A stretch of DNA of 64,000 bases, from NCBI GenBank assembly GCA_002307295.1, contig DBTY01000055.1, forward strand, positions 62,001 to 126,000. Reading direction: 5' to 3'. Position 1 is the stretch's first letter. Each line of letters begins with the position of its first letter. Origin of the DNA: Ignavibacteriales bacterium UBA1304 (GTDB lineage Bacteria; Bacteroidota; Ignavibacteria; Ignavibacteriales; Ignavibacteriaceae). Positions 53,600 through 62,828 of the stretch are shown here, piece after piece. Under the pieces are notes generated by a model. It was not told the DNA's origin. It worked only from the letters and a program-made list of their open reading frames with translations, and made no database searches. Both the position numbers and the translations under genes were made by a program.

Positions 53600-54508
53600 T
53601 TAAATCTTAGTAGTTGCATGTTTATCCGCATGATATGAGCTTCTTACTAATGGAGCGGATTCGATCGCTTTGAAGCCCATTTTCATTCCTTCAACTTTAT
53701 AAAAAACAAATTCCTCCGGAGTTACATATCTGTGCACCGGTAAATGCGTTTTAGTCGGCTGAAGATACTGACCTATAGTAAGAATGTCGCAGCCTGCGTC
53801 AACCAGATCTTTCATCAGCTCAACCACTTCTTCTTTTGTCTCTCCAATTCCAACCATTATTCCGCTTTTAGTTCTTAAACCCTTCTGTTTAAACCACGTA
53901 ATAAGCTCAAGGCTTCGTTCGTATTTAGCCTGAGGTCTTACTGCATGATATAATCTTTTTACGGTTTCCAGATTATGGTTTAGGATATCTGGAGGATTCT
54001 CCATAATCTTTTCGAAAGAATTAACAGCGCCCTTGAAGTCGGGAATTAAAATTTCAATGGTACAATTTGCTATTTTTTTATGAATAAGTCTAACAGTTTC
54101 TGAAAAAATTCCAGCTCCTCCGTCAGACAATTCGTCTCTGTTTACCGAAGTAATTACTACGTGCTTAAGACTCAATTGCTCGACCGCTTCGGCGACCCTT
54201 CTAGGTTCGTCAAGATCTAATTCCGAAGGCAAACCAAGCTTTACATTGCAAAAACCGCAGCTTCTGGTGCATGTATCGCCCAGAATCATAAATGTTGCAG
54301 TTCTATTGTTCCAGCACTCAGCCATATTTGGGCACTTTGCTTCTTCGCATACGGTATTAAGCTTAGAGTTGCGCATTAAGTGCAGAACGTCTTTAAAATT
54401 ATCGCCCATTGGCAGTTTAACTTTAAGCCATTCGGGTCTTTTGCCTAAATTCTCCCGCTCTTTCTCTATTTCTTCTTTATAAGCCAGCTGATGATGATTT
54501 ATTTTCAT
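53600..54508 (-). CDS. lipA: lipoyl synthase
   Basis: A radical-SAM enzyme that inserts two sulfurs into protein-bound octanoyl groups, 302 residues. The auxiliary cluster cysteines are Cys54, Cys59 and Cys65 (CEEAKCPNMAEC). The radical SAM cluster is Cys80, Cys84 and Cys87 (CTRSCGFC). The C-terminal RSSYHAD supplies the serine ligand of the auxiliary cluster. It is the last gene of a unit that also encodes the octanoyltransferase and the lipoylated E2, so cofactor and acceptor are made together. Confidence 0.97.
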   Translation of the reverse strand: MKINHHQLAYKEEIEKERENLGKRPEWLKVKLPMGDNFKDVLHLMRNSKLNTVCEEAKCPNMAECWNNRTATFMILGDTCTRSCGFCNVKLGLPSELDLDEPRRVAEAVEQLSLKHVVITSVNRDELSDGGAGIFSETVRLIHKKIANCTIEILIPDFKGAVNSFEKIMENPPDILNHNLETVKRLYHAVRPQAKYERSLELITWFKQKGLRTKSGIMVGIGETKEEVVELMKDLVDAGCDILTIGQYLQPTKTHLPVHRYVTPEEFVFYKVEGMKMGFKAIESAPLVRSSYHADKHATTKI

Positions 54509-54665
54509 TATATTTTTCCGTTAAAGAACAGCCGCAATAATTACAGCCGATTATTTTATCAAGATACAAAGGCCATTAATAAATAATCAACCTTTGCTAA
54601 TTTAGTAAATTGCAATCTAACGGGCAACCCGTTATGATTTGCCTACCATATATAGAGCCAATCTA

Positions 54666-55967
54666 TTATATGGAATAGTTTTCCAATGAATCCTTTATAC
54701 TCTTCAGGAAATTGCTCCCTAACATTCCGTCAATCAAACGGTGATCGTGCGATAATGTTAAATACATCATCGGTTTGATGGCAATAGTATCCGTTCCATC
54801 CGCTTCTATAACAACGGCGCGTTTAACTACGGCTCCAACGCCAAGTATAGCAGATTCCGGCTGGTTAATTATGGGCGTACCAAATAATGAGCCAAATACT
54901 CCATAATTGGTTATGGTAAATGTTCCGTTTGAAATATCGTCAGGAACTAATTTTTTATTCCTCGATTTGTATGCCATTTCCGTAATTGATTTTGCCAGCC
55001 CAATCAGACTTTTTTCATCAGCGCGTTTTATATTCGGCACAATAAGCCCGTTTGGCTCAAGCGAAACCGCTATGCCAAGATTAACGAATTTTTTCCTGAT
55101 TATATTCGTTCCCTCAATAGCCGAATTAACTAATGGGAACTCTCTTAACGCTTTAACCGAAGCTTCGGCAATAAAAGATAAATAAGTCAGTTTTACTCCT
55201 TCATTTTTCAGATACTCTTCTTTTTTAAGCGCGATAAACTTTACAATTCTGCTCATATCAACTTCAACTACAGTAGAAACATGCACGGCGGTATCGCGGC
55301 TTTGAGTCATATAATGCATAATCTTCTGGCGGATATTATCCATTGGGATAACTTCAAAATCGTTTCCGCTTTGTGGCGCTTCTTTTACGACTGATTTGGA
55401 CGCAGGCAAAGGTTCTTTAGCGGCAGCCGCCAGTTGATCTGCAAACGCATTTTTCTGGCTGTTCCTTTTTTCTAAATATTCAAGCGCGTCTTTTTTTGTA
55501 ACTCTGCCTCCCTGCCCTGTGCCTGTAATTTTTTCAAGTTCCTGATAAGAAATGTTTTCGGCTTTGGCTATATTCATTACCAATGGAGAAAAGAAAGAAG
55601 ACGAGTTTTCAGTTTTTTGCCCGGCTGCTATTGCCGGTTTAGTTTCCTTTTCCTCTTCAGCTTTTGGCTCTTCTTTTTCAGGTTCGGCGTTAACAGCCGC
55701 AGCGGCTGTTTCTGTTACTACCGCTTCTCCCTCGGTCGAAATTCTAGCCACAACAGCGCCCGCCTCGACTGTTTCCTGCTCTTTAACTATTATTTCCGTT
55801 AATACGCCGTCGGCCGGAGAAGGAATTTCGGTATCTACCTTGTCGGTAGAAATCTCAAAAATCGTCTCGTCTAATTTTACTTTATCGCCAACCTGTTTGT
55901 ACCATTTGATAACAGTGCCTTCGTTTACGCTTTCCCCCATCTTCGGCATAATAACGTCTATAATCAT
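54666..55967 (-). CDS. dihydrolipoamide acyltransferase (E2)
   Basis: The E2 core of a 2-oxoacid dehydrogenase complex, 433 residues. Order: one lipoyl domain (about 1-77, lipoyl-Lys43 in STDKVDTE), an Ala/Glu/Lys-rich flexible linker (about 80-125), a peripheral subunit-binding domain (about 127-170) and the catalytic domain (about 205-433) with His409, Asp413 and Gly414 in LSHDHRLIDG. Location behind a branched-chain-type E1 suggests branched-chain acyl transfer, though the pyruvate type cannot be excluded. E1 is encoded 34 bp upstream. Confidence 0.94.
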   Translation of the reverse strand: MIIDVIMPKMGESVNEGTVIKWYKQVGDKVKLDETIFEISTDKVDTEIPSPADGVLTEIIVKEQETVEAGAVVARISTEGEAVVTETAAAAVNAEPEKEEPKAEEEKETKPAIAAGQKTENSSSFFSPLVMNIAKAENISYQELEKITGTGQGGRVTKKDALEYLEKRNSQKNAFADQLAAAAKEPLPASKSVVKEAPQSGNDFEVIPMDNIRQKIMHYMTQSRDTAVHVSTVVEVDMSRIVKFIALKKEEYLKNEGVKLTYLSFIAEASVKALREFPLVNSAIEGTNIIRKKFVNLGIAVSLEPNGLIVPNIKRADEKSLIGLAKSITEMAYKSRNKKLVPDDISNGTFTITNYGVFGSLFGTPIINQPESAILGVGAVVKRAVVIEADGTDTIAIKPMMYLTLSHDHRLIDGMLGSNFLKSIKDSLENYSI

Positions 55968-56001
55968 TTTCTTACCTTTTATAAAAGATTTTTAAATTCA
56001 T

Positions 56002-58086
56002 TTAATATTCAAGCAGCTCCTTAATGCCGCGCAAAATAAGTTCTCTTGAAGGGAGAATATCTTTTTCAAGAGCCGGGTGATACGGAATATGGCAGTCCTT
56101 GGCGGCAATTCGTTTAACAGGACCGTCTAAAAACCGAAAACAATTATCAGCTATCTTAGCCGCAATTTCAGCTCCAAAACCAGCGGTTAAAGTATCTTCG
56201 TGAATAACGACTACTTTGCCTGTTTTTTTCACCGATTTATATATCGCCTCTTCGTCCAAAGGGATAATAGTTCTTATATCAATAATTTCAACTGAATAAC
56301 CTTCCGTTTCTAATTTTTTAGCCGCATTAACGGCGTCCCATACAGTTGCGCCATAAGTAACAACAGTCAAGTCGTCTCCTTCTCGGACAATTTTCGCTTT
56401 GCCAAAAGGAATTAGATAATTTTCGTCAGGTTCGGGAGACATGGCATAACTTTGCCTGTACAACCCTTTATGTTCGCAAAAAATAACAGGATCGTTAATT
56501 CTAATTGCCGTTTTTAACAGCCCTTTAGCGTCCGCCGCATTTGAAGGATACGCAATATACAGACCCGGTATATGCGCAAATATTGATTCTATATTCTGGC
56601 TGTGATAAAGTCCGCCGTGAATATACCCTCCGACTGCAACGCGCGTAACAACAGGAGTAGACCAGGCATTATTTGAACGGTATCTGTAAGTTGCAATTTC
56701 GTTTTTATACTGCATAAAAGCGGGCCATATATAATCGCCAAACTGAATTTCTACGACTGGTTTAAGTCCTGTAAGAGCCATCCCGGCAGCTACGCCGGCT
56801 ATGCTCGCCTCTGCAAGCGGAGAGTTAAAAACTCTTTTATCGCCAAAAGTAGTTGAAAGCCCTCTTGTTGCAGTAAACACTCCCCCTTTATCGTCGGCTA
56901 TATCTTCGCCAAAGATATACATCTTATCATTGCGGCTCATTTCTTCGCGCAGGGCGTGATTAATTGCGTCTACCATTACAATTTTACTCCCCGAAGGGAG
57001 ATTCTTTTCGTACTCAAGGGATTCTTTCAATCCGCTTTCGTCATATACAAATGTGGATGAATCCTTTATATCCGGATCGTTTTCTTTTGCAGCTTCTTCA
57101 ACAACTGCGTCTATCGACTTATGAATATCGTCCTTAAGCTGATTAATTTCTTCTTCAGAAAAAATTTCATTTTTTATAAGATAAGCGGAAAACAATTCAA
57201 TGGGGTCTTTTTTCTTTTCAGCTTCTAATTCGTCATGATCGCGGTATTTTTTCTGATCGTCGGAAGAGGAATGAGACACCAGCCTCACTACATCGGCTTC
57301 AATTAAAGCCGGACCTTTTCCGCTGCGTATATATTCTACTGCCTGCTTTGCCGCGGCTGACGAAGCAAAAAAATCGGTCCCGTCTACTTTAATTCTTAAC
57401 AGGTTTTCATACCCGCTCATCATTTCCGCAACGGAATGTTCCGCGCCTCCGCTCTGGAAACCCACATGAACCGAAATAGCATATTTATTATTTTGTATGA
57501 CAAAAAGAACCGGCAATTTTTCTCTGCTTGCCCAGTTAACCGCTTCGTGAAATTCCCCCTGGCTTGTAGTTCCTTCGCCGGAACTAACATATGATATTCC
57601 ATCTGAACCAGTTCTATCGGCAGCTAAGGCGGTTCCGACAGCCTGCAAAAACTGCGTGCCCGTTGGACTTGACTGCGCGGGAATATTAAATACCTTTGAA
57701 CCGAAATGAGACGGCAGCTGCCGGGCTCCGCTTGCTTTGTCTTCCGATTTTGCAAAACTTTGTAAAAAATAATCATGTGGAGTAATTCCAAGCGCAATTG
57801 ATAGAGCCAGATCGCGGTAATAAGGGAATATCCAGTCTTTTTTTGCGTCAAGATGTTCCGCTACCGCCAGCTGAATAGCTTCGTGCCCTGAGGCTCCAAC
57901 GTGGAAAAATGTTTTCCCCTGCCGTAAAAGATTCATTGCTTTTACGTCTATCTGCCGGGTAGTGAGCATTTGATTGAGAATTTTCAATCCTCTTGCTTTG
58001 TCTATTTTTATAAATCCATCGCTGGATTTTTCATCAATGAATGATATGTTATTTTTTTTAGAATTCTTTTTATCTTTTAATACCAT
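56002..58086 (-). CDS. fused E1 alpha-beta of 2-oxoacid (branched-chain type) dehydrogenase
   Basis: A 694-residue fusion of E1 alpha (about 1-330) and E1 beta (about 360-694), normally two genes. TPP site: SSGEGTTSQGEFHEAVN ... QNNKYAIS. The GEG rather than GDG, and VRLVSHSSSDDQKKYR downstream, both resemble the branched-chain 2-oxoacid dehydrogenase alpha subunit. Beta signatures include MYIFGEDIADDKGGVFTATR and NSPLAEASIAGVAAGMALTG. It decarboxylates the 2-oxoacid and acylates the E2 lipoyl arm. Fusion of the two halves is common in this phylum group. Confidence 0.93.
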   Translation of the reverse strand: MVLKDKKNSKKNNISFIDEKSSDGFIKIDKARGLKILNQMLTTRQIDVKAMNLLRQGKTFFHVGASGHEAIQLAVAEHLDAKKDWIFPYYRDLALSIALGITPHDYFLQSFAKSEDKASGARQLPSHFGSKVFNIPAQSSPTGTQFLQAVGTALAADRTGSDGISYVSSGEGTTSQGEFHEAVNWASREKLPVLFVIQNNKYAISVHVGFQSGGAEHSVAEMMSGYENLLRIKVDGTDFFASSAAAKQAVEYIRSGKGPALIEADVVRLVSHSSSDDQKKYRDHDELEAEKKKDPIELFSAYLIKNEIFSEEEINQLKDDIHKSIDAVVEEAAKENDPDIKDSSTFVYDESGLKESLEYEKNLPSGSKIVMVDAINHALREEMSRNDKMYIFGEDIADDKGGVFTATRGLSTTFGDKRVFNSPLAEASIAGVAAGMALTGLKPVVEIQFGDYIWPAFMQYKNEIATYRYRSNNAWSTPVVTRVAVGGYIHGGLYHSQNIESIFAHIPGLYIAYPSNAADAKGLLKTAIRINDPVIFCEHKGLYRQSYAMSPEPDENYLIPFGKAKIVREGDDLTVVTYGATVWDAVNAAKKLETEGYSVEIIDIRTIIPLDEEAIYKSVKKTGKVVVIHEDTLTAGFGAEIAAKIADNCFRFLDGPVKRIAAKDCHIPYHPALEKDILPSRELILRGIKELLEY

Positions 58087-58191
58087 CAGTTTTCAATTTT
58101 TATGAATAATTAAACCAGTTCCATTTAGAGACGCTCTTCAAAAGATAACTGACGTAACCAACTTCAAAGCAAAAAGTAGTTTTACTCCAAC

Positions 58192-58899
58192 TTATTGTCC
58201 AATTTTTTCAATAAAATCTGGACTTACTCTTTGCGTATTATTATATCCAAAAACTTTACAGAAGTTGTTAATCAGCTTTTCCTTAACATCAAACAGTTCA
58301 ATAGCCTTGTTAGTTTCCTTTCCCAAAGAAGTAACTTCTTTATCGGAAATGCCGCATGGTATAATTCCGTTAAAAAGGCTTAAATCCGTATTTACATTAA
58401 AAGCAAAACCGTGCATTGTAATCCATCGGCTTACTTTAATGCCAATAGCCGCAATTTTCCGGTTCTCAATCCATACTCCCGTATATTTTGGGTTCCGCCC
58501 GCCAATAACGCCATACTCGGCGCAGGTAAGAATAATGACTTCTTCCAAAGCGCGCAGGTATTTATGCGTATCGTTAACCCAGTCGTTAAGACTAATAATT
58601 GGATACCCTACAATCTGCCCCGGACCGTGATAAGTTATATCTCCGCCTCTGTCAATTTCGTAAACGGAAATTTTATTTTTTTTAAGATATTCGTCAGACC
58701 CAATAAGGTTTTTTTTATCCGTTACGCGTCCCAAAGTATATGTATGAGGATGCTCAAGCATATAAAAAGTATCCGGTATCTTATTATCCTTTCTAAGATC
58801 AAAAGTTTTTTTCTGCAAATCCCAGGCTTCTTTATAATCTATAAGACCAAGATCGGCATAATTAATAGTTCTTACATCAGATGTGAATTGATTCTCCAT
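58192..58899 (-). CDS. lipB: lipoyl(octanoyl) transferase
   Basis: Transfers octanoate from acyl carrier protein to lipoyl domains. The start at 58899 (MENQFTSDVRTINY, 235 residues) overlaps the lpd end by 23 bp. The longer frame from 58950 would add 17 arginine-rich residues encoded inside lpd and is rejected. Family blocks present: EHPHTYTLGR, RGGDITYHGPGQIVGYPI, the catalytic Lys in AAIGIKV and the catalytic Cys in GIIPCGI. It lies between lpd and E1, as expected for a co-regulated lipoylation module. Confidence 0.95.
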   Translation of the reverse strand: MENQFTSDVRTINYADLGLIDYKEAWDLQKKTFDLRKDNKIPDTFYMLEHPHTYTLGRVTDKKNLIGSDEYLKKNKISVYEIDRGGDITYHGPGQIVGYPIISLNDWVNDTHKYLRALEEVIILTCAEYGVIGGRNPKYTGVWIENRKIAAIGIKVSRWITMHGFAFNVNTDLSLFNGIIPCGISDKEVTSLGKETNKAIELFDVKEKLINNFCKVFGYNNTQRVSPDFIEKIGQ

Positions 58900-60280
58900 A
58901 AGCGTTAGCCGCAGCTTCCATAATTGATTCCGACAAAGTCGGATGCGCATGAATAGTTTTTACGATTGACTCAAAAGAAGCTTCCATAGATTTTGCAAGG
59001 CTGACTTCTGCAATCAGCTCCGTAGCTTCCGAACCGATAATGTGCGCTCCAATCAGTTCGCCGTATTTTTCGTCAAAGATTAATTTTACAAATCCTTCCC
59101 TTTCTCCAGAGGCGAACGCTTTGCCGCTTGCCATAAAAGGGAATTTCCCAATTTTTATTTTTCCGTAAGTATTTCTTGCCTCTTCTTCCGTTAACCCTAT
59201 GCTTGCAACCTGAGGCTGGCAGTAAGTACAGCCGGGAATATTTTCGTAATTAATAGGCGCAGGGTTCAGCCCTTTAATGCCTTCTACGCAATTTATTCCC
59301 TCGGCCGAAGCCACGTGCGCAAGCCACGGAGGGCCGATAACGTCCCCAATTGCATATATTCCTTGCACACTGGTTTGGTATGAAGCTCTATCTACTTTTA
59401 TATGATTCTTAAAAAGTTCTACGCCAAGATTTTCAAGTCCCATTCCTTCAACATTACCCGTAACGCCCACTGCGCTAAGAACTTTATCGGCAGTTATCAC
59501 GGTTCTTTCATCGCCTGTAAGAACAGTAACGTTCACTTTCCCATCAACAACTTGCGCGCTTTCCACTACCGAATTTGTTTTAATTTCAATTCTCCTGCTT
59601 TTCAAACTTTTTGCCAGCAGAGCAGATACTTCCTTATCCTCAATCGGAAGAATAGAACCCAGCATTTCTATTACCGTAACGCTTGTTCCTAAAGCACTAT
59701 AAAAATATGCAAACTCTATTCCAATTGCGCCTGCTCCAACAATAAGTAGTTTTTCCGGCTGTTTGCTTAAGCTCATAGCTTCGGAACTGGTAATTATATA
59801 TTCTCTATCTATGGGTATCGAAGGAATTGCTCTTGGATGCGCGCCGGTCGCAATAATAATTTTTTCAGAATATACAGTATCTGTTATATTCCCTTCGCTA
59901 TCGCAAATTTCGATAGTGTTTTTATCTTTAAATTTCCCAAAACCGCGGAACCTGTCAATCTTGTTTTTCTTAACAAGCATTTCAACATTTTTAACAATTT
60001 TTTCTGAAATGTCTCTGCTTCTTTTAATAATTTTGTCAAAATCATATGAAAGTCCCTGAACTTCAATTCCAAAATCCTTTGAATGATTTTTCATATTATC
60101 ATAAAGTTCGACATTTTTTAAAAGAGACTTTGTAGGTATGCAGCCCCAGTTCAAACATATTCCGCCAAGATTATCTTTATCAATAACGGCTGTTTTAAAC
60201 CCAAGCTGCGCGGCGCGTATAGCCGCCACATATCCCCCGGGGCCTCCGCCAAGTACAACGAGATCATATTGTTTTGTCAT
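58877..60280 (-). CDS. lpdA: dihydrolipoyl dehydrogenase (E3)
   Basis: A flavoprotein that reoxidises dihydrolipoamide with NAD+, 467 residues. The FAD-binding GGGPGGY is at 11-17, the redox disulfide is Cys42-Cys47 (GGICLNWGCIPT), the NAD-binding loop is VGAGAIGIEF, and the C-terminal base pair is His446/Glu451 (HAHPTLSE). It is the first gene of the lpd-lipB-E1-E2-lipA unit and overlaps lipB by 23 bp. All active-site residues are present. Confidence 0.97.
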   Translation of the reverse strand: MTKQYDLVVLGGGPGGYVAAIRAAQLGFKTAVIDKDNLGGICLNWGCIPTKSLLKNVELYDNMKNHSKDFGIEVQGLSYDFDKIIKRSRDISEKIVKNVEMLVKKNKIDRFRGFGKFKDKNTIEICDSEGNITDTVYSEKIIIATGAHPRAIPSIPIDREYIITSSEAMSLSKQPEKLLIVGAGAIGIEFAYFYSALGTSVTVIEMLGSILPIEDKEVSALLAKSLKSRRIEIKTNSVVESAQVVDGKVNVTVLTGDERTVITADKVLSAVGVTGNVEGMGLENLGVELFKNHIKVDRASYQTSVQGIYAIGDVIGPPWLAHVASAEGINCVEGIKGLNPAPINYENIPGCTYCQPQVASIGLTEEEARNTYGKIKIGKFPFMASGKAFASGEREGFVKLIFDEKYGELIGAHIIGSEATELIAEVSLAKSMEASFESIVKTIHAHPTLSESIMEAAANAYGESIHI

Positions 60281-60515
60281 TTTAGTAAATCTTGTAATTG
60301 TATTAAAAATAATATAACTAAGAGCAAACTCAAATAAAAGAGAACTGCGTCATAAGTTCCCTATGCATTATTTAACAGAATTATAATCTAAGAAGTTCTA
60401 AAATATCTGTGTTAAAAAAATAGATTTATTATATTTGTGAACATTATTCTAAAAACAGGAATTATATAGCGCTTAATTTAAACAAGTTACAATTATCAAT
60501 TAAACCTTATTTTTT

Positions 60516-61220
60516 ATGAAGACTCTTAATATACGCTATTTTCAGCACGTTTCGTTTGAAGGGCTTGGTTGCATTGAAAAATGGGCGCAGCTAAATGGTC
60601 ATAAACTAACTTCAACTAAATTTTACGAAGACGCTTATTTGCCTGATATTAATAACATCGACTGGCTTATAATAATGGGCGGGCCTATGAGCGCATATGA
60701 AGAAGACAAGTTCGCCTGGTTAAAAGAAGAAAAAAAGTTTATCCGGCAGGCTGTTGAAAATGGGAAAACTGTTATTGGCATTTGCTTAGGCTCGCAGCTT
60801 TTAGCAGCCGCTTTAGGCGCAAAAGTCTATCCTAATAAAGAAAAAGAAATCGGCTGGTTTGACGTTGAATTAACTTTAGACGGAAAGGACAATAAACTCT
60901 TCAAAGAATTTGAAAGCAAGTTTAAAGTTTTTCACTGGCACGGCGATACTTTCGATCTGCCCCAGGGAGCTGTTCATTTAGCGCAAACGGATAATTGTAA
61001 AAACCAGGCTTTTCTGTATAAAGATAAAGTTTTAGGACTTCAATTTCACTTTGAAGCTACTGAACAAACTCTTGCCGATATGGTTGAAAATGGCAAAAGC
61101 GAACTGGCAAACGGTTCATTCATTCAATCAGAAGCGGAGATATTAAACAGCCGTAATTATATTGAGGCTAATAATTCAAAAATGTTTGAAATACTAAACC
61201 GGTTAAGCCAGGTTGAATAA
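60516..61220 (+). CDS. class I glutamine amidotransferase-like protein
   Basis: A 234-residue stand-alone class I amidotransferase domain of the GMP-synthase-like group. The catalytic triad is complete: Cys90 in VIGICLGSQLLAAALG, His178 and Glu180 in GLQFHFEAT. IMGGPMSAYE (53-62) and the FHWHGDTFDLP strand are typical of this subgroup. No synthase domain is attached, so it may be a glutaminase- or peptidase-like hydrolase (for example gamma-glutamyl compounds). It is divergent from lpd with 235 bp between, and has its own terminator. Confidence 0.88.
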   Translation: MKTLNIRYFQHVSFEGLGCIEKWAQLNGHKLTSTKFYEDAYLPDINNIDWLIIMGGPMSAYEEDKFAWLKEEKKFIRQAVENGKTVIGICLGSQLLAAALGAKVYPNKEKEIGWFDVELTLDGKDNKLFKEFESKFKVFHWHGDTFDLPQGAVHLAQTDNCKNQAFLYKDKVLGLQFHFEATEQTLADMVENGKSELANGSFIQSEAEILNSRNYIEANNSKMFEILNRLSQVE

Positions 61221-61284
61221 GCAAGTAAGCGCGCACAATTTTACTACTGCAATTTTATATAAAAACGTTTTATATCCGGATAAA

Positions 61285-61320
61285 AAAAATCCCGCCCCAA
61301 GTGATTGGAGCGGGATTTTT
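61285..61320. terminator. bidirectional terminator
   Basis: AAAAATCCCGC/GCGGGATTTTT (11 bp), with inner CCAA/TTGG pairing and a GTGA loop, between the converging amidotransferase and OmpA-family genes. Confidence 0.9.
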
Positions 61321-61339
61321 AACATTCTAATGAATAAAA

Positions 61340-62563
61340 TTATTTGCCTAAGACTTTAAATTCTATTCTTCTGTTTTTAGCTTTACCGTCAATAGTTGAA
61401 TTATCGCCAAGCGGTTTGGTTTCGCCAAAACCGACAGTAGAAATTCTACCTGCGTCAATTCCTTTTTTAACTAAATAATCTTTAACAGATTCTGCTCTTC
61501 TTTCTGAAAGTTTTTGGTTATATACGTCAGTTCCAACATTATCAGTATGCCCCTGAATTTCGACTTTGATATCAGAATTTTCTTTTAATACTGTTACAGC
61601 ATGTTCAAGAATTGGATATCCTTCAGGAAGAACATTTGATTTGTTGGTTTCAAAATTAACTCCATAAAGAGCCCAGTTTTCCTGAGCCGCAACTTCTTTA
61701 GGAGCGTCTCTGTAAACCGGTTTTTCTACTACAACTTCCTTAACTACTTCTTTAGGAATATATCTTTTTACAATTTCTTCAACTTGTTCTTTCGTAACAA
61801 AATTTAATCCGCTAACGTCAACCTTTATACCATCGTATAAATCGCAATATTTTGAAGGTTCGCCTTTAGAGAAATAATATTGTACGCCGACTTCAGCAGT
61901 GATATATGCGTCTGCGTCAGAACCCCAGATGCCTTGTCTCGTATTATTTGTAATACCGTCAAGCTGACCGTCAATAGTATTGTAACCAAGTTCAGTTTTT
62001 AGCTTCCAGTCGCCAGAGATTTTCCATTCGCTACCAAAGCCAAAATCGATCTGCATAACATTTTTTCTTTTAAGATCTCTTTCAGGAACAATGTTTCCCC
62101 AGACAGGTCTGAAGGAAGCGAAACCGGTTCCAAGAAAGAAATATGGAGAAACTGTTCCGCAAGGAGCTAAATAATAAAGCAAATCAAGATTTGCGTTTAC
62201 CATAACAGTATGCATTGGATTATCCTCAGCAAACTGTGCTGTCACTCCAGGTCCATTATTTCCTTGATAAAATCTATTTGTTGTGCTTGGATTTAAAGGG
62301 TCGTAAGGCACGTAGCTGGGAACTCTTCCCTTAATATGCGCATATTTACCTGATAACCTTAAAGCTACATTTTCTGTAAAGTTTCGCTGTAATGATAAAT
62401 AAAATCCATAATTGTCGTCCAAAGGACGTACATCTGTGCTCTGAAAACGCGGATATGAGAACCCGCCGCCAACACTCCAACTATCTTTCGCTGTTTGCCC
62501 CTGCGCAAAAAACGCAGCTCCCGCAAACACAACGGAAATTAGAGTTAAGTATACTTTTTTCAT
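61340..62563 (-). CDS. OmpA-family outer membrane protein
   Basis: A 407-residue outer membrane protein: signal peptide (about 1-22), N-terminal eight-strand-type barrel (about 25-235), a linker with a valine/lysine-rich stretch (about 245-285) and a C-terminal OmpA peptidoglycan-binding domain (about 295-405; VNFETNKSNVLPEGYPILE, IQGHTDNVGTDVYNQKLSER, RAESVKDYLVKKGI, NRRIEFKVLGK). The residues that bind diaminopimelate are in the HTDN and NRR blocks. It anchors the outer membrane to peptidoglycan. A CRP/FNR-like palindrome lies 107 bp upstream. Confidence 0.94.
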   Translation of the reverse strand: MKKVYLTLISVVFAGAAFFAQGQTAKDSWSVGGGFSYPRFQSTDVRPLDDNYGFYLSLQRNFTENVALRLSGKYAHIKGRVPSYVPYDPLNPSTTNRFYQGNNGPGVTAQFAEDNPMHTVMVNANLDLLYYLAPCGTVSPYFFLGTGFASFRPVWGNIVPERDLKRKNVMQIDFGFGSEWKISGDWKLKTELGYNTIDGQLDGITNNTRQGIWGSDADAYITAEVGVQYYFSKGEPSKYCDLYDGIKVDVSGLNFVTKEQVEEIVKRYIPKEVVKEVVVEKPVYRDAPKEVAAQENWALYGVNFETNKSNVLPEGYPILEHAVTVLKENSDIKVEIQGHTDNVGTDVYNQKLSERRAESVKDYLVKKGIDAGRISTVGFGETKPLGDNSTIDGKAKNRRIEFKVLGK

Positions 62564-62669
62564 TTCTGCCTCTTTTTATTAATTGTTCGTTGGAACTTAG
62601 ACCCATTCTTATAATTATTACTAAAATAATAATTTTGATTTAAAAATACAATTCTCGTTAATTTATTAT

Positions 62670-62685
62670 TGTGACATTAGTCACA
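62670..62685. promoter_or_regulatory. CRP/FNR-type palindrome
   Basis: TGTGACATTAGTCACA is a perfect TGTGA-N6-TCACA, the consensus of Crp-type regulators. It lies 107 bp before the OmpA-family start and 144 bp before the divergent gene at 62829, in A+T-rich DNA with no coding role. The regulator is not in the window. Confidence 0.6.
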
Positions 62686-62743
62686 TATTCTCTGTTAGAT
62701 TATAAGCAATTAAAAACTAATAGCAAAGGTAATGTTTGTTTTT

Positions 62744-62751
62744 TATCTTTG
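62744..62751 (+). promoter_or_regulatory. possible Bacteroidota-type -7 element
   Basis: TATCTTTG fits the TAnnTTTG consensus of the group's primary sigma factor, 77 bp before the gene at 62829. No convincing -33 TTTG at the right spacing was found, so this is weak. Confidence 0.3.
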
Positions 62752-62828
62752 TGTATATTTAACAAAGTATTTTTCAGTTGTCGGTCTAATCTTACATAAT
62801 GAAACGTTTTTAACTCTTTTATAGTTCC

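Noticed and set aside
54619..54633. Terminator between E2 and lipA
   Set aside because: AACGGG/CCCGTT is a short hairpin without a T-run on the minus strand; not enough to claim termination inside the operon.
55552..55995. 147-codon plus-strand open frame opposite the E2 gene
   Set aside because: Serine- and threonine-rich shadow of the Ala/Glu-rich E2 linker and lipoyl domain.
58900..58950. Upstream start for lipB
   Set aside because: The added 17 residues are encoded by the end of lpd in another frame and do not match the family N-terminus; the Met at 58899 does.
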